DNA of 64,000 nt from NCBI RefSeq assembly GCF_964266745.1, contig NZ_CAXWGX010000001.1, positions 310,001 to 374,000 of the forward strand, given 5' to 3'. How positions within the stretch are numbered: the stretch's first letter is position 1; each line of letters opens with the position of its first letter. Positions 1 to 9,480 of this stretch are shown piece by piece. The stretch is from Propionicimonas sp020161015. Its GTDB lineage: Bacteria > Actinomycetota > Actinomycetes > Propionibacteriales > Propionibacteriaceae. Both the position numbers and the translations under genes were made by a program. The notes below the pieces were generated by a model that ran no database searches, was not told where the DNA came from, and was given only the letters and a program-made list of their open reading frames with translations.

Positions 1-154
1 GCCCGAACTCTCCGGGCCAGGCCCACCACACGGCGGCGGTGATCGCGACGCTCAGGCCCAGCGAGCCGATCCGCCAAAGCAGCAGGCTGCGTGCGCGAGC
101 CATCTCGCGCTCGGCCACGCCCGCGCGGTAGTAGACGCCGTACTCGTCGCTCAT
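1..154 (-). CDS. Small membrane protein, N-terminal part only
   Basis: The first 51 codons of a leftward gene are visible and the rest lies outside the window. The N-terminus (MSDEYGVYYRAGVAERE) is polar. A hydrophobic stretch at about residues 28-46 looks like a first membrane segment. The ATG lies seven bases downstream of a TAAGCT box that overlaps the stop codon of the upstream methyltransferase gene, so it may have its own leaderless promoter as well as read-through from that gene. I do not recognise the family. Confidence 0.6.
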   Translation of the reverse strand, partial: MSDEYGVYYRAGVAEREMARARSLLLWRIGSLGLSVAITAAVWWAWPGEFG

Positions 155-161
155 CGGGACC

Positions 162-167
162 AGCTTA
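162..167 (-). promoter_or_regulatory. -10 box TAAGCT, leaderless type
   Basis: On the minus strand TAAGCT is followed by exactly seven bases and then the ATG at 154. The box overlaps the TAA stop (165-167) of the methyltransferase gene. No convincing -35 is visible. Confidence 0.45.
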
Positions 168-824
168 GGCGTCCGTCCGCCCCGCCCCGGGAGCGGTCGG
201 CCACTGCAGCGACCAGTGGTACATCGCGATCGCCGCGGCGGCACCGGCGTTCAGGGAGCGGGTGGACCCGTACTGGGTGATCGCGACCACGCGCGCGCAG
301 CCGGCCGCGAGCTCCGGGGTGAGGCCGGGGCCCTCGGAGCCGAAGACGAGGCAGCAGTCGCGGGGCAGCGCCGTCCCCTCGAGCGGGACGGAACCGGGGA
401 TGTTGTCGACCCCGACCGGCGTCACGCCGTGCGCGGCGAGCCAGTCGAGGAGGGAAGCCTCGTCACGGTGGTGGTGCACGTGCAGGTAGCGGTCGGTGAC
501 CATGGCCCCCCTGCGGTTCCAGCGGCGCCGTCCGATGATGTGCACGCCGGCCACGTTGAAGGCGTTGGCCGTGCGCACGATGGAGCCGATGTTGAAGTCG
601 TGCTCCCAGTTCTGGATGGCCACGTGGAGCGGCGCCCTGCGGGTGTCCAGGTCGGCCACGATCGCCTCGACGCTGAGGTAGCGGTAGGCGTCCACGACAT
701 TGCGCCGGTCGCCTCCTGCGAGCAGTTCCGGGTCCAGCCGGGGGTCGTCCGGCCAGGGCAGCGGATGGGGCCCGACGCCGGGGCTGCTCACCGCTGCCAG
801 CTCGTCCTCGCTCAGGCCCGTCAT
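165..824 (-). CDS. TrmH/SpoU-family RNA 2'-O-methyltransferase
   Basis: This 219-residue protein has the SPOUT methyltransferase signature: NIGSIVRTANAF in the middle, then LVFGSEGPGL and a C-terminal block with GSTRSLNAGAAAAIA that forms the knotted SAM site. Such enzymes methylate a ribose 2'-OH in tRNA or rRNA, and the exact substrate cannot be read from the sequence. In-frame codons continue upstream to 1133 but are antisense to the DedA gene. The ATG at 824 is preferred because it begins the homologous N-terminus (MTGLSEDEL) and follows a TACCGT box by seven bases. The gene is divergent from the DedA gene with only 25 bases between starts. Confidence 0.88.
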   Translation of the reverse strand: MTGLSEDELAAVSSPGVGPHPLPWPDDPRLDPELLAGGDRRNVVDAYRYLSVEAIVADLDTRRAPLHVAIQNWEHDFNIGSIVRTANAFNVAGVHIIGRRRWNRRGAMVTDRYLHVHHHRDEASLLDWLAAHGVTPVGVDNIPGSVPLEGTALPRDCCLVFGSEGPGLTPELAAGCARVVAITQYGSTRSLNAGAAAAIAMYHWSLQWPTAPGAGRTDA

Positions 825-831
825 GGCGGCC

Positions 832-841
832 ACGGTACTCT
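832..841. promoter_or_regulatory. Overlapping divergent -10 boxes for trmH-like and dedA genes
   Basis: Minus strand TACCGT (837 to 832) lies seven bases before the methyltransferase ATG at 824. Plus strand TACTCT (836-841) lies eight bases before a GTG at 850 that opens the DedA gene. The two hexamers share the TA at 836-837, so RNA polymerase could probably open only one direction at a time. Confidence 0.5.
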
Positions 842-849
842 GAGTGATC

Positions 850-1551
850 GTGAACCCCTTGCTCCCGCTGACCCTCGTGCCGCTGCTGCTGCCCGACTGG
901 TTGGATCCCGAGTACCTGCTGACCTCCCTGGGCAACTGGGCGCTGTGGGGTGCTGCGTTCATCGTCTTCATCGAATGCGCCATCTTCCCGGTCCTCCCCG
1001 GCGACTCCCTCCTGTTCGCGGTGGGCATGTTCATCGCCAACGACGCCGAGATCATCCACTTCGGCAACCTCGACAAGCCGGCCGTGCTCGCCATCTCGAT
1101 CCTGGTGCTGGTGACCGCCGCCGTCCTGGGCAACGTCGTGGGCTACTGGGTCGGCAAGACGATCTCGCCCTGGATGTTCGCGCCGAGGCCGGGGGTGATC
1201 GGCAGGATCTTCTCCGCCAGGCACCTGACCCAGACGCACCTGTTCTTCGAGCGGTACGGCTCCAAGGCCCTCGTCCTGGGACGCTTCGTCCCGTTCGTGC
1301 GGACCTTCGTGACGATGGTTGCGGGGGCGGCGGGCATGAGCTTCCGCACCTTCATCACCTGGACGGGCATCGGGGCGGTCATCTGGGCCGCGGGCGTGAC
1401 GCTGCTCGGCTTCTTCCTCGGGCGGATCGAGTTCATCAAGGCCAACATCGACGCCGTCCTCGTGGCGATCGTCCTGGTCTCGGTCGTGCCGATGGTGATC
1501 GAGGCCTGGCTGCACCGCCGCCGCGCGGCGGCGGAGGTCACCGAGCCCTGA
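850..1551 (+). CDS. DedA-family membrane protein
   Basis: This 233-residue integral membrane protein has DedA (SNARE-associated/VTT) features. A first re-entrant region near IECAIFPVLPGDS carries the conserved acidic residue, and the signature arginine motif FVPFVRTFVTMVAGAAGM follows at about residues 150-170, with a C-terminal membrane segment near residues 190-220. DedA proteins are linked to undecaprenyl-phosphate or lipid recycling and envelope homeostasis. The GTG at 844 is an alternative start, but the -10 box at 836-841 leaves room only for a leaderless start at 850. The sirtuin gene follows 26 bases downstream on the same strand, so co-transcription is likely. Confidence 0.88.
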   Translation: MNPLLPLTLVPLLLPDWLDPEYLLTSLGNWALWGAAFIVFIECAIFPVLPGDSLLFAVGMFIANDAEIIHFGNLDKPAVLAISILVLVTAAVLGNVVGYWVGKTISPWMFAPRPGVIGRIFSARHLTQTHLFFERYGSKALVLGRFVPFVRTFVTMVAGAAGMSFRTFITWTGIGAVIWAAGVTLLGFFLGRIEFIKANIDAVLVAIVLVSVVPMVIEAWLHRRRAAAEVTEP

Positions 1552-1577
1552 GCGTCCCCCGAGGGGGCATCGGCTGG

Positions 1578-2456
1578 ATGCCCGGAGAACCCGACACCCG
1601 TCCGCCGGCCGGGCAGGCCGACCTGGACGCCGCCGTCGACGCGCTCGCCGGGCGCCGGGTCGCGGTGCTCACCGGGGCCGGCTTCTCCACCGACTCGGGC
1701 CTTCCGGACTACCGGGGCCCGGACGCGCGTCCGCGGAACCCGATGACGTACGACCAGTTCGTGTCCAGCACCGACTTCCGGCGGCACTACTGGGCGCGGA
1801 ACCACCTCGGCTGGCACCACATGCACGCCACCGAGCCCAACGACGGCCACTTCGCCCTGGCCCGACTCGAGCGCACCGGGGTGGTGACAGGCGTGATCAC
1901 GCAGAACGTCGACCGGCTGCACCAGCGCGCCGGGTCGCGGCACGTGGTCGACCTGCACGGCCACTACCAGCTGGTGCGGTGCCTCTCCTGCGGCTGGACG
2001 TGCAGCCGGGGCGAGCTGGACACCCGCCTCCAGGAGCTGAACCCGGGGTTCCTGGAGAGCGTCCACGAGCTCGGCGACATCGAGGTGGCCCCGGACGCCG
2101 ACGTCGTGCTCGCCGCGACCGCGGGCTTCCGCGTGGCCGACTGCCCGGCGTGCGGCGGGATCCTCAAGCCCGACATCGTCTTCTTCGGCGAGTCCGTGCC
2201 GCCCGCGCGCGTGCGCGCCGGGTTCGAGCTGGTCGAGGACGCGGGCGCTCTGCTGGTCGCCGGCACGTCGCTGGCGGTGATGTCGGGGCTGCGGTTCGTC
2301 CGCCACGCCGCCCGGCTCGGCCTGCCGATCGTCCTGGTGAACCGCGGCCTCACCCGCGGCGACGACCTGGCCACCGTCCGGCTCAACGCCGGCACGACCC
2401 CGGTGCTGACCTACCTCGAGCGTCGCCTGCCCCTCGCGATCGATAGCCAGCCCTAG
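1578..2456 (+). CDS. SIR2-family NAD-dependent protein deacetylase
   Basis: The 292-residue product has every sirtuin landmark in order: the NAD-binding GAGFSTDSGLPDYRG, the catalytic region TQNVDRLHQRAG, and HGHYQLVRCLSCGW. The zinc pairs are CLSC and CPAC, followed by LKPDIVFFGES and the GTSLAV ribose-contact motif. Sirtuins remove acyl groups from lysines using NAD+ and release nicotinamide and O-acyl-ADP-ribose. A GAGGGGG ribosome-binding sequence lies about ten bases before the ATG. It follows the DedA gene closely. I do not assign a cobB symbol because actinobacterial sirtuins form several classes. Confidence 0.92.
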   Translation: MPGEPDTRPPAGQADLDAAVDALAGRRVAVLTGAGFSTDSGLPDYRGPDARPRNPMTYDQFVSSTDFRRHYWARNHLGWHHMHATEPNDGHFALARLERTGVVTGVITQNVDRLHQRAGSRHVVDLHGHYQLVRCLSCGWTCSRGELDTRLQELNPGFLESVHELGDIEVAPDADVVLAATAGFRVADCPACGGILKPDIVFFGESVPPARVRAGFELVEDAGALLVAGTSLAVMSGLRFVRHAARLGLPIVLVNRGLTRGDDLATVRLNAGTTPVLTYLERRLPLAIDSQP

Positions 2457-2550
2457 CGCCCAGGGCCAGCCCTCCCGATCGAGCGCCAGCCCTATCGTCG
2501 AGGGCCAGCACCGGGGTGCGAGCCCTCGGCGTTAAGGCTGGCCCTCGGCG

Positions 2551-2610
2551 ATGCCGGGGACGCAGGACGGATGCCGGGGACGCAGGACGGATGCCGGGGA
2601 CGCAGGACGC
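2551..2610. repeat. Three tandem copies of a 20-bp repeat
   Basis: Three head-to-tail copies of ATGCCGGGGACGCAGGACGG occupy the gap between the convergent sirtuin and LemA genes (2551-2570, 2571-2590, 2591-2610); only the last base of the third copy differs. Just upstream, CGAGGGCCAGC at 2499-2509 and its inverse GCTGGCCCTCG at 2537-2547 could form a hairpin at the end of the sirtuin transcript. Confidence 0.9.
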
Positions 2611-2612
2611 AC

Positions 2613-2640
2613 GAGAGCCGCCGGCGGGCCGGCGGCTCTC
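2613..2640 (-). terminator. Hairpin downstream of lemA
   Basis: GAGAGCCGCCGG and its exact complement form a 12-bp stem with a CGGG loop, ten bases beyond the lemA stop codon. There is no U-run, as is common in high-GC actinomycetes. It could also stop rightward transcription. Confidence 0.75.
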
Positions 2641-2650
2641 GGGAGACGTC

Positions 2651-3472
2651 CTACTGCTGCGGGGGCTGCTGGTAGGTGGGCGGCTGGTAGGTCGGCGGCT
2701 GCGGAGCCGGTGCCTGCGCCTGCGGCGGCGGGGCATACGTCGGCGGCTGCGGGGCGCCGAACTCCCCCGGCGCCGGAGCGGCCGGGTTCGCCTGCGGGTA
2801 GGCCTGCGGGTTCGGCAGGGCGGACGGCTGGCTGCCGGCGGCGAGCTGGTCGTTGGTGGGCTCGGGGACGGCGCCCTCCGGCCGGTCGCTGATCTCGCCG
2901 AAGCTGACCTTCGGCGCCTGCCGGACGGCTGCCTCGTTGACCTCGAAGTAGGTCGCCTTCTCGAACGTGAACATCCCGGCGAGGATGTTCGAGGGGAACG
3001 ACTCGACCTGCGTGTTGTAGTTGCGCACGTTGGCGTTGTAGAAGCGACGGCCGGCCGCGATCCGGTCCTCGGTGGCGGTCAGCTCGCGCTGCAGCTCGAG
3101 GAAGTTCACGTTGCTCTTGAGCTCGGGGTACGCCTCGACGGAGACGAGCAGGTTGCGCACGGCGCCGCTCAGCTGCTCCTCGACCTGCGCCCGCTCCTGG
3201 GTCACCGAGCCGCCACCGGCCTGGGCCAGCGCCGCTGCCTGGTTGCGCAGCCGGGTGATGCCCTCGAGGGTGTTGCGCTCGTGTGCGGCGTAGGCGCGCA
3301 CCGTCTCGACCAGGTTCGGGATCAGGTCGTAGCGGCGGTTCAGCTCGACGTCGATCTGTCGCCACGACTCCTGGATCAGGTTCCGGGAGCGGACGAAGCC
3401 GTTGTACAGCGACACCGCGTAGAACCCGATGCCGAGGACGACGAGCAGGAGGATGAGGAAGAACCACAGCAT
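2651..3472 (-). CDS. lemA: LemA family protein with Pro/Tyr-rich tail
   Basis: The 273-residue protein starts with one membrane anchor (residues 1-22) followed by the classic LemA helical domain: NGFVRSRNLIQESWRQIDVE, then RRYDLIPNLVETV and AYPELKSNVNF. The domain ends near residue 180. The remaining roughly 90 residues are low-complexity, with repeated PPTYQPP and PQAYPQANP segments, and are likely disordered. LemA proteins are widespread membrane proteins of unclear biochemical role, often near metalloproteases or TPM-domain proteins, which are not seen here. GGAGAA precedes the ATG. Confidence 0.9.
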   Translation of the reverse strand: MLWFFLILLLVVLGIGFYAVSLYNGFVRSRNLIQESWRQIDVELNRRYDLIPNLVETVRAYAAHERNTLEGITRLRNQAAALAQAGGGSVTQERAQVEEQLSGAVRNLLVSVEAYPELKSNVNFLELQRELTATEDRIAAGRRFYNANVRNYNTQVESFPSNILAGMFTFEKATYFEVNEAAVRQAPKVSFGEISDRPEGAVPEPTNDQLAAGSQPSALPNPQAYPQANPAAPAPGEFGAPQPPTYAPPPQAQAPAPQPPTYQPPTYQQPPQQ

Positions 3473-3558
3473 CCCGGTTTCTCCATTCGGTTAGGTGACC
3501 GGCCGAGCCCAGCCTAACGACCCCCACCGGTGCTGGCGAGGGCCGGGAGCGCAGGGCC

Positions 3559-3600
3559 GCGCAGGATCAGTCGCGCAGGATCAGTCGAGCAGGATCGCGC
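3559..3600. repeat. Three 14-bp tandem repeats after pyrE
   Basis: GCGCAGGATCAGTC occurs twice in tandem (3559-3572, 3573-3586), followed by a diverged third copy (3587-3600). The array ends three bases from the pyrE stop codon, and the GGATCA element is shared with the stop-codon region itself. Confidence 0.8.
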
Positions 3601-3603
3601 GGA

Positions 3604-4146
3604 TCACTCCAGGCCGAGGTCGGCCAGGCCGACGGCGTACCGGTAGGGGACGCCCGCAGCCTCGATGCGCTCGCGGGCGCCGGTGTTGCGGTCGACGATC
3701 ACCGCGACGCCGACCACCTCTCCCCCGGCCTCCCGGACGGCCTCCACGGCCGTCATCACCGAACCGCCGGTGGTCGAGGTGTCCTCCACCACGAGGACGC
3801 GGCGTCCGGCGACCCCGGTGCCCTCGATCCGTCGCTGGAGCCCGTGGGCCTTGGACTCCTTGCGCACGACGAAGGCGTCGAGCCGGCCCCCGGCGTGGGC
3901 GGCGTGGTGCAGCATCGCGACGGCGACCGGGTCGGCGCCAAGGGTGAGCCCGCCGACGGCCTCGAAGTCCCAGTCCGCGACGAGGTCGGTCATGACCTGC
4001 CCGACCAGCGGCGCCGCGAACCCGTCCAGGGTGACCCGCCGCAGGTCCACGTAGTAGTCGGCCTCCTTGCCGGAGGCGAGGGTCACCCGTCCCCGGACGA
4101 CGGCAAGGGTCTGGATCTGTTCGATGAGCTCTTCGCGCGCAGCCAT
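3604..4146 (-). CDS. pyrE: Orotate phosphoribosyltransferase
   Basis: The 180-residue enzyme joins orotate to PRPP to make OMP in pyrimidine synthesis. It has the type I phosphoribosyltransferase PRPP loop VLVVEDTSTTGGS, the SGKEADYYVDLR substrate region near the N-terminus, and the flexible-loop KESKAHG motif. The ATG at 4146 lies seven bases after a TACGGT box on the minus strand, which suggests a leaderless message, although read-through from the adjacent methyltransferase-like gene 17 bases upstream is also possible. The length is normal for short OPRTases. Confidence 0.93.
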   Translation of the reverse strand: MAAREELIEQIQTLAVVRGRVTLASGKEADYYVDLRRVTLDGFAAPLVGQVMTDLVADWDFEAVGGLTLGADPVAVAMLHHAAHAGGRLDAFVVRKESKAHGLQRRIEGTGVAGRRVLVVEDTSTTGGSVMTAVEAVREAGGEVVGVAVIVDRNTGARERIEAAGVPYRYAVGLADLGLE

Positions 4147-4153
4147 GGGCGCA

Positions 4154-4159
4154 ACCGTA
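4154..4159 (-). promoter_or_regulatory. -10 box TACGGT before pyrE
   Basis: TACGGT on the minus strand is separated by seven bases from the pyrE ATG. It lies in the short gap between pyrE and the upstream spermidine-synthase-like gene. Confidence 0.45.
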
Positions 4160-4163
4160 GCGG

Positions 4164-4973
4164 TCAGGAGAACCAGCCCCGGCTCCAGGCCGGGGAGGGG
4201 GACGGCTCCGCGTCCGCGTCGGTGAACGGGACGGCGCCGCCCAGCCACCGGGCGAGCTCGCGGCCGGCCAGCAGGCGGTAGGGGAACACGGCGCGGGCGA
4301 CCCTGCGTTCCAGCGCCTGGACGGGCACGCGCTCCCCGGCGGCGACCACGAGGTTGCCGAAGCGGCGGCCCTTCCACACCGGCACCTCCGCGCTGACCGC
4401 CGCCTGCCCGAAGGACGCCGCGAACCCGGCGAGGCAGCGCCGCGCCCACCCGAACGGCGCGGCGTCGGTCAGGTTCATCACCACGAGCCCGTCGGGACGC
4501 AGCAGGCGCCGGGCCTCGGCGAGGAACTCCATCGTGCCCAGTTCCGGCGGGACGCTGGCGCCGGCGAAGGCGTCCACGATCACCGTGTCGGCGCAGCCGC
4601 TGGGCAGGTCCGCGGTGCCGGCGCGCCCGTCCACCGGCCGGATGCGGATCCCGGAGTGGCGCGGCAGGGGCAACCGGTCCCGGACCTGGGCGATCAGGGC
4701 CTCGTCCGGCTCGAGCACCACCTGCGCGGTGCGCGGACGGCGGGCCTCGACGTAGCGGGGCAGCGTGAGCCCGCCGCCGCCGACGTGGATGATGCGCACC
4801 CGCTCCTGCGGCGGGCGGGCCAGCACCGTCTCCTCCAGGACCTCCGCGATGCGGCGGACGTACTCGAACTCCAGCCGGAGCGGGTCGGTTGGGTCCACCC
4901 AGGACTGCTCCGTGCGCCCGTTCACCACGAGGAACGCGCGCCGGTCGTCCGGGGCGGGCACCACCTGGCTCAT
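4164..4973 (-). CDS. Spermidine synthase-like class I methyltransferase-fold protein
   Basis: This 269-residue protein has a Rossmann SAM/dcSAM-binding fold. Motif I is IIHVGGGGLTLPRYVE, followed by an acidic residue in VVLEPDEALI and the VIVDAFAGASVPPEL loop that in polyamine synthases carries the catalytic aspartate. It resembles the soluble spermidine-synthase-like proteins common in actinobacteria that lack proven aminopropyltransferase activity. It lies 17 bases upstream of pyrE in the same direction. The start ATG follows a TAGGCT box by six bases. Substrate unknown. Confidence 0.8.
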   Translation of the reverse strand: MSQVVPAPDDRRAFLVVNGRTEQSWVDPTDPLRLEFEYVRRIAEVLEETVLARPPQERVRIIHVGGGGLTLPRYVEARRPRTAQVVLEPDEALIAQVRDRLPLPRHSGIRIRPVDGRAGTADLPSGCADTVIVDAFAGASVPPELGTMEFLAEARRLLRPDGLVVMNLTDAAPFGWARRCLAGFAASFGQAAVSAEVPVWKGRRFGNLVVAAGERVPVQALERRVARAVFPYRLLAGRELARWLGGAVPFTDADAEPSPSPAWSRGWFS

Positions 4974-4979
4974 GCACGG

Positions 4980-4985
4980 AGCCTA
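4980..4985 (-). promoter_or_regulatory. -10 box TAGGCT before spermidine synthase-like gene
   Basis: TAGGCT on the minus strand is six bases from the ATG at 4973, the same leaderless geometry seen before several other genes in this window. Confidence 0.4.
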
Positions 4986-5071
4986 GGCGACGCCCCGGGT
5001 GCTGGTTCGGATCCGCTCCGCGCCACTAGGGTTTGGCCAGCAGACCGGCTTTCTCTTCCGCAGGTGGGGCG

Positions 5072-6697
5072 ATGGTGACACAGCAGCAGTCAGGGGCCGA
5101 ACCGGGCGAGGGCGCCCAGCCCGCAGGAACCGGACAGGACCCGGAGTCCACCCAGGGCGTGCCGGCGGAGGCGACGCCACCGCAGGACGCCGCGCCGGGC
5201 GCCGACCAGCCGGCCTGGGACGCGACCGCGGGACCCGACCTCACGGCCACCCAGCCGATCGGGCAGCAACCGGAGCCGACGCTGGCCTTCGACCCCGCCG
5301 CGCCCCAGGCGCCGGTCGGGTCGTTCGCGAGCGCCCCGCCGCCCGGGGCGGCCCCCGGCCCGGGCTATCCGGAACAGGCGGCCTGGCCCGGCGCGCCCTA
5401 CCCGCCCGGCACGCCGGGCTACCCGGTCGCGGGCGGTGCCTACCCGCCGGGCCCGGTGCCGCCGCAGGGCTACCCCGCCGATCAGTCCTCCCTCGGCCAG
5501 CCCTACCCCGGCCAGCCCTACCCGGGCGACCAGGCCTTCGCCGGGCAGCAGTACCCCGCCGACCAGTACGCGCAGGCCTACCCCGGGGGCCAGCCCTACC
5601 CCGGACAGCCCTACGCCGGCGCGTCCTACCCCGGGCAGTTCACCCAGCCGCCGGGTACGCCGCCCGCGCCCCGCAAGAACCGCACCGGCCTGTTCATCCT
5701 GCTCGGGGCCGGCGCGCTCGTGCTGGCGCTGGTCGCGGTGTTCGCCCTGTTCCGCCCCGCGTCCCCGACGGCGGGCCCCCAAGCCACAGCCCCCGCGACC
5801 TCGGGGGCGCCCACGACGGGAACGAGCACCTCCGCGCCGCCGCCCACGCCGGCCGACGCCGCGGCCGCCGTCCAGGGCTACCTCGACGCGCTCGCGCAGG
5901 GCGACGCGGCGACCGCGCTGTCCTACGCAGCGGTGGCACCGGCCGACACCTCGCTGCTCTCCGCGGAGATGCTCGCCGCGGGGCGCCTCGTCGCGCCGAT
6001 CAGCGACATCCGCGTGGCCCCGTCCTCCGGCGCCTCGGGGACGGAGACCGTCTCGGCCAGCTACAAGGTCGGCGAGCGTGTGGTGGACGCGTCGTTCGAG
6101 GTCGTCCAGACCGGCAGCGCGTGGCTGCTCCAGGACGTGGCCGCGAGCGTGAGCCTCACCTCGCTGTCGCCGGCCACCGTCCCGCTCGCTGTGAACGGCG
6201 TCCCGGTGAGCTCCGCGTCGGTGATGCTGTTCCCGGGCAGCTACACCGTCGCCGCGCAGGACGCGCGCTTCGCGGTCAGCCACGGAACCTTCCTGGTGGA
6301 GTCGCCGGGCGCGACGCCGGACACGTTCTCGATGGAGCTGAAGCTCAGTTCCGCCGGGACGGCGAAGGTGCGGGCGGCCGCGCAGAAGAAGCTGAACTCG
6401 TGCCTGCGGACCCGCTCGCTGGCGCCCGCCGGCTGCGCGTTCGGCACCTACCTGCCCAAGGGCAACAAGGCCCGCACCTCGACGATCCGCTGGACGGTCA
6501 CCAAGGGTGCGAACGCCATGAAGAAGATCAAGCCGGCCCTCGACGCGGGCAACCCGACGATGGCGCGGGCGAGCGTGAACGTGCAGGTCAAGGTCAACCT
6601 CAGTTCGACCAACGGACGCCGCTGGTACGGCTACAGCGCGATCTACCTGGTGCTCGCCGACCTGTCGGGGGAGTCGGTGAAGGTCACCTTCCCCTGA
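5072..6697 (+). CDS. Membrane-anchored protein with Tyr-Pro-Gly repeat region
   Basis: The 541-residue protein has a long Pro/Gly/Gln-rich N-terminal region (residues 1-200) with about a dozen YPG-type units (PYPGQPYPG) at roughly residues 98-190. One membrane segment follows (about 206-226) and then a roughly 310-residue domain that would be outside. The start of that domain (about 255-310) resembles small NTF2/DUF4878-like ligand-binding domains seen in actinobacterial membrane proteins. The C-terminal part contains NGRRWYGYSAIYLVL. An ATG at 5072 with AGGTGGGG at 5062-5069 is preferred over an in-frame TTG at 5033. A TAGGGT box at 5027-5032 may be its -10. Function unknown. Confidence 0.8.
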   Translation: MVTQQQSGAEPGEGAQPAGTGQDPESTQGVPAEATPPQDAAPGADQPAWDATAGPDLTATQPIGQQPEPTLAFDPAAPQAPVGSFASAPPPGAAPGPGYPEQAAWPGAPYPPGTPGYPVAGGAYPPGPVPPQGYPADQSSLGQPYPGQPYPGDQAFAGQQYPADQYAQAYPGGQPYPGQPYAGASYPGQFTQPPGTPPAPRKNRTGLFILLGAGALVLALVAVFALFRPASPTAGPQATAPATSGAPTTGTSTSAPPPTPADAAAAVQGYLDALAQGDAATALSYAAVAPADTSLLSAEMLAAGRLVAPISDIRVAPSSGASGTETVSASYKVGERVVDASFEVVQTGSAWLLQDVAASVSLTSLSPATVPLAVNGVPVSSASVMLFPGSYTVAAQDARFAVSHGTFLVESPGATPDTFSMELKLSSAGTAKVRAAAQKKLNSCLRTRSLAPAGCAFGTYLPKGNKARTSTIRWTVTKGANAMKKIKPALDAGNPTMARASVNVQVKVNLSSTNGRRWYGYSAIYLVLADLSGESVKVTFP

Positions 6698-6707
6698 CCC
6701 GGTCGCA

Positions 6708-6753
6708 CACGCAGGACGGGCCGCCCGGGATCCCGGGCGGCCCTTCCTGCGTG
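6708..6753. terminator. Strong bidirectional terminator hairpin
   Basis: A perfect 26-bp palindrome (GGGCCGCCCGGGA with its complement, 6718-6743) is extended by CACGCAGG/CCTGCGTG outer arms across one mismatch. It sits between the convergent YPG-repeat protein gene and clpB and probably ends both transcripts. Confidence 0.88.
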
Positions 6754-6758
6754 GTGCC

Positions 6759-9353
<2,595 letters not shown>

Positions 9354-9383
9354 CGTGGGTCGTCTTCTCCTTGGGAAAGCAAA

Positions 9384-9404
9384 GTTGAGTTCACCAGGCT
9401 CAAC
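9384..9404 (-). promoter_or_regulatory. HAIR operator (HspR binding site) of clpB
   Basis: GTTGAGT, seven bases TCACCAG, then GCTCAAC matches the inverted HAIR repeat recognised by HspR. A TAAGCT box on the minus strand (9411 to 9406) is the likely clpB -10, so bound HspR would cover the transcription start. The seven-base spacer is identical to that of the distal HAIR at dnaK. Confidence 0.9.
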
Positions 9405-9439
9405 TAGCTTAGCGCCCCTGCTATTCCGGGGACGACGAA

Positions 9440-9468
9440 CGCCCCGCCCCGGTGTCGGGGGCGGGGCG
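9440..9468 (-). terminator. Terminator of the sulfation operon
   Basis: CGCCCCGCCCC pairs with GGGGCGGGGCG (11 bp) around a seven-base loop, 12 bases past the cysN stop codon. It would end the leftward tauE-cysCQDN transcript before the clpB promoter. Confidence 0.78.
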
Positions 9469-9480
9469 CCGGGACGTGCG

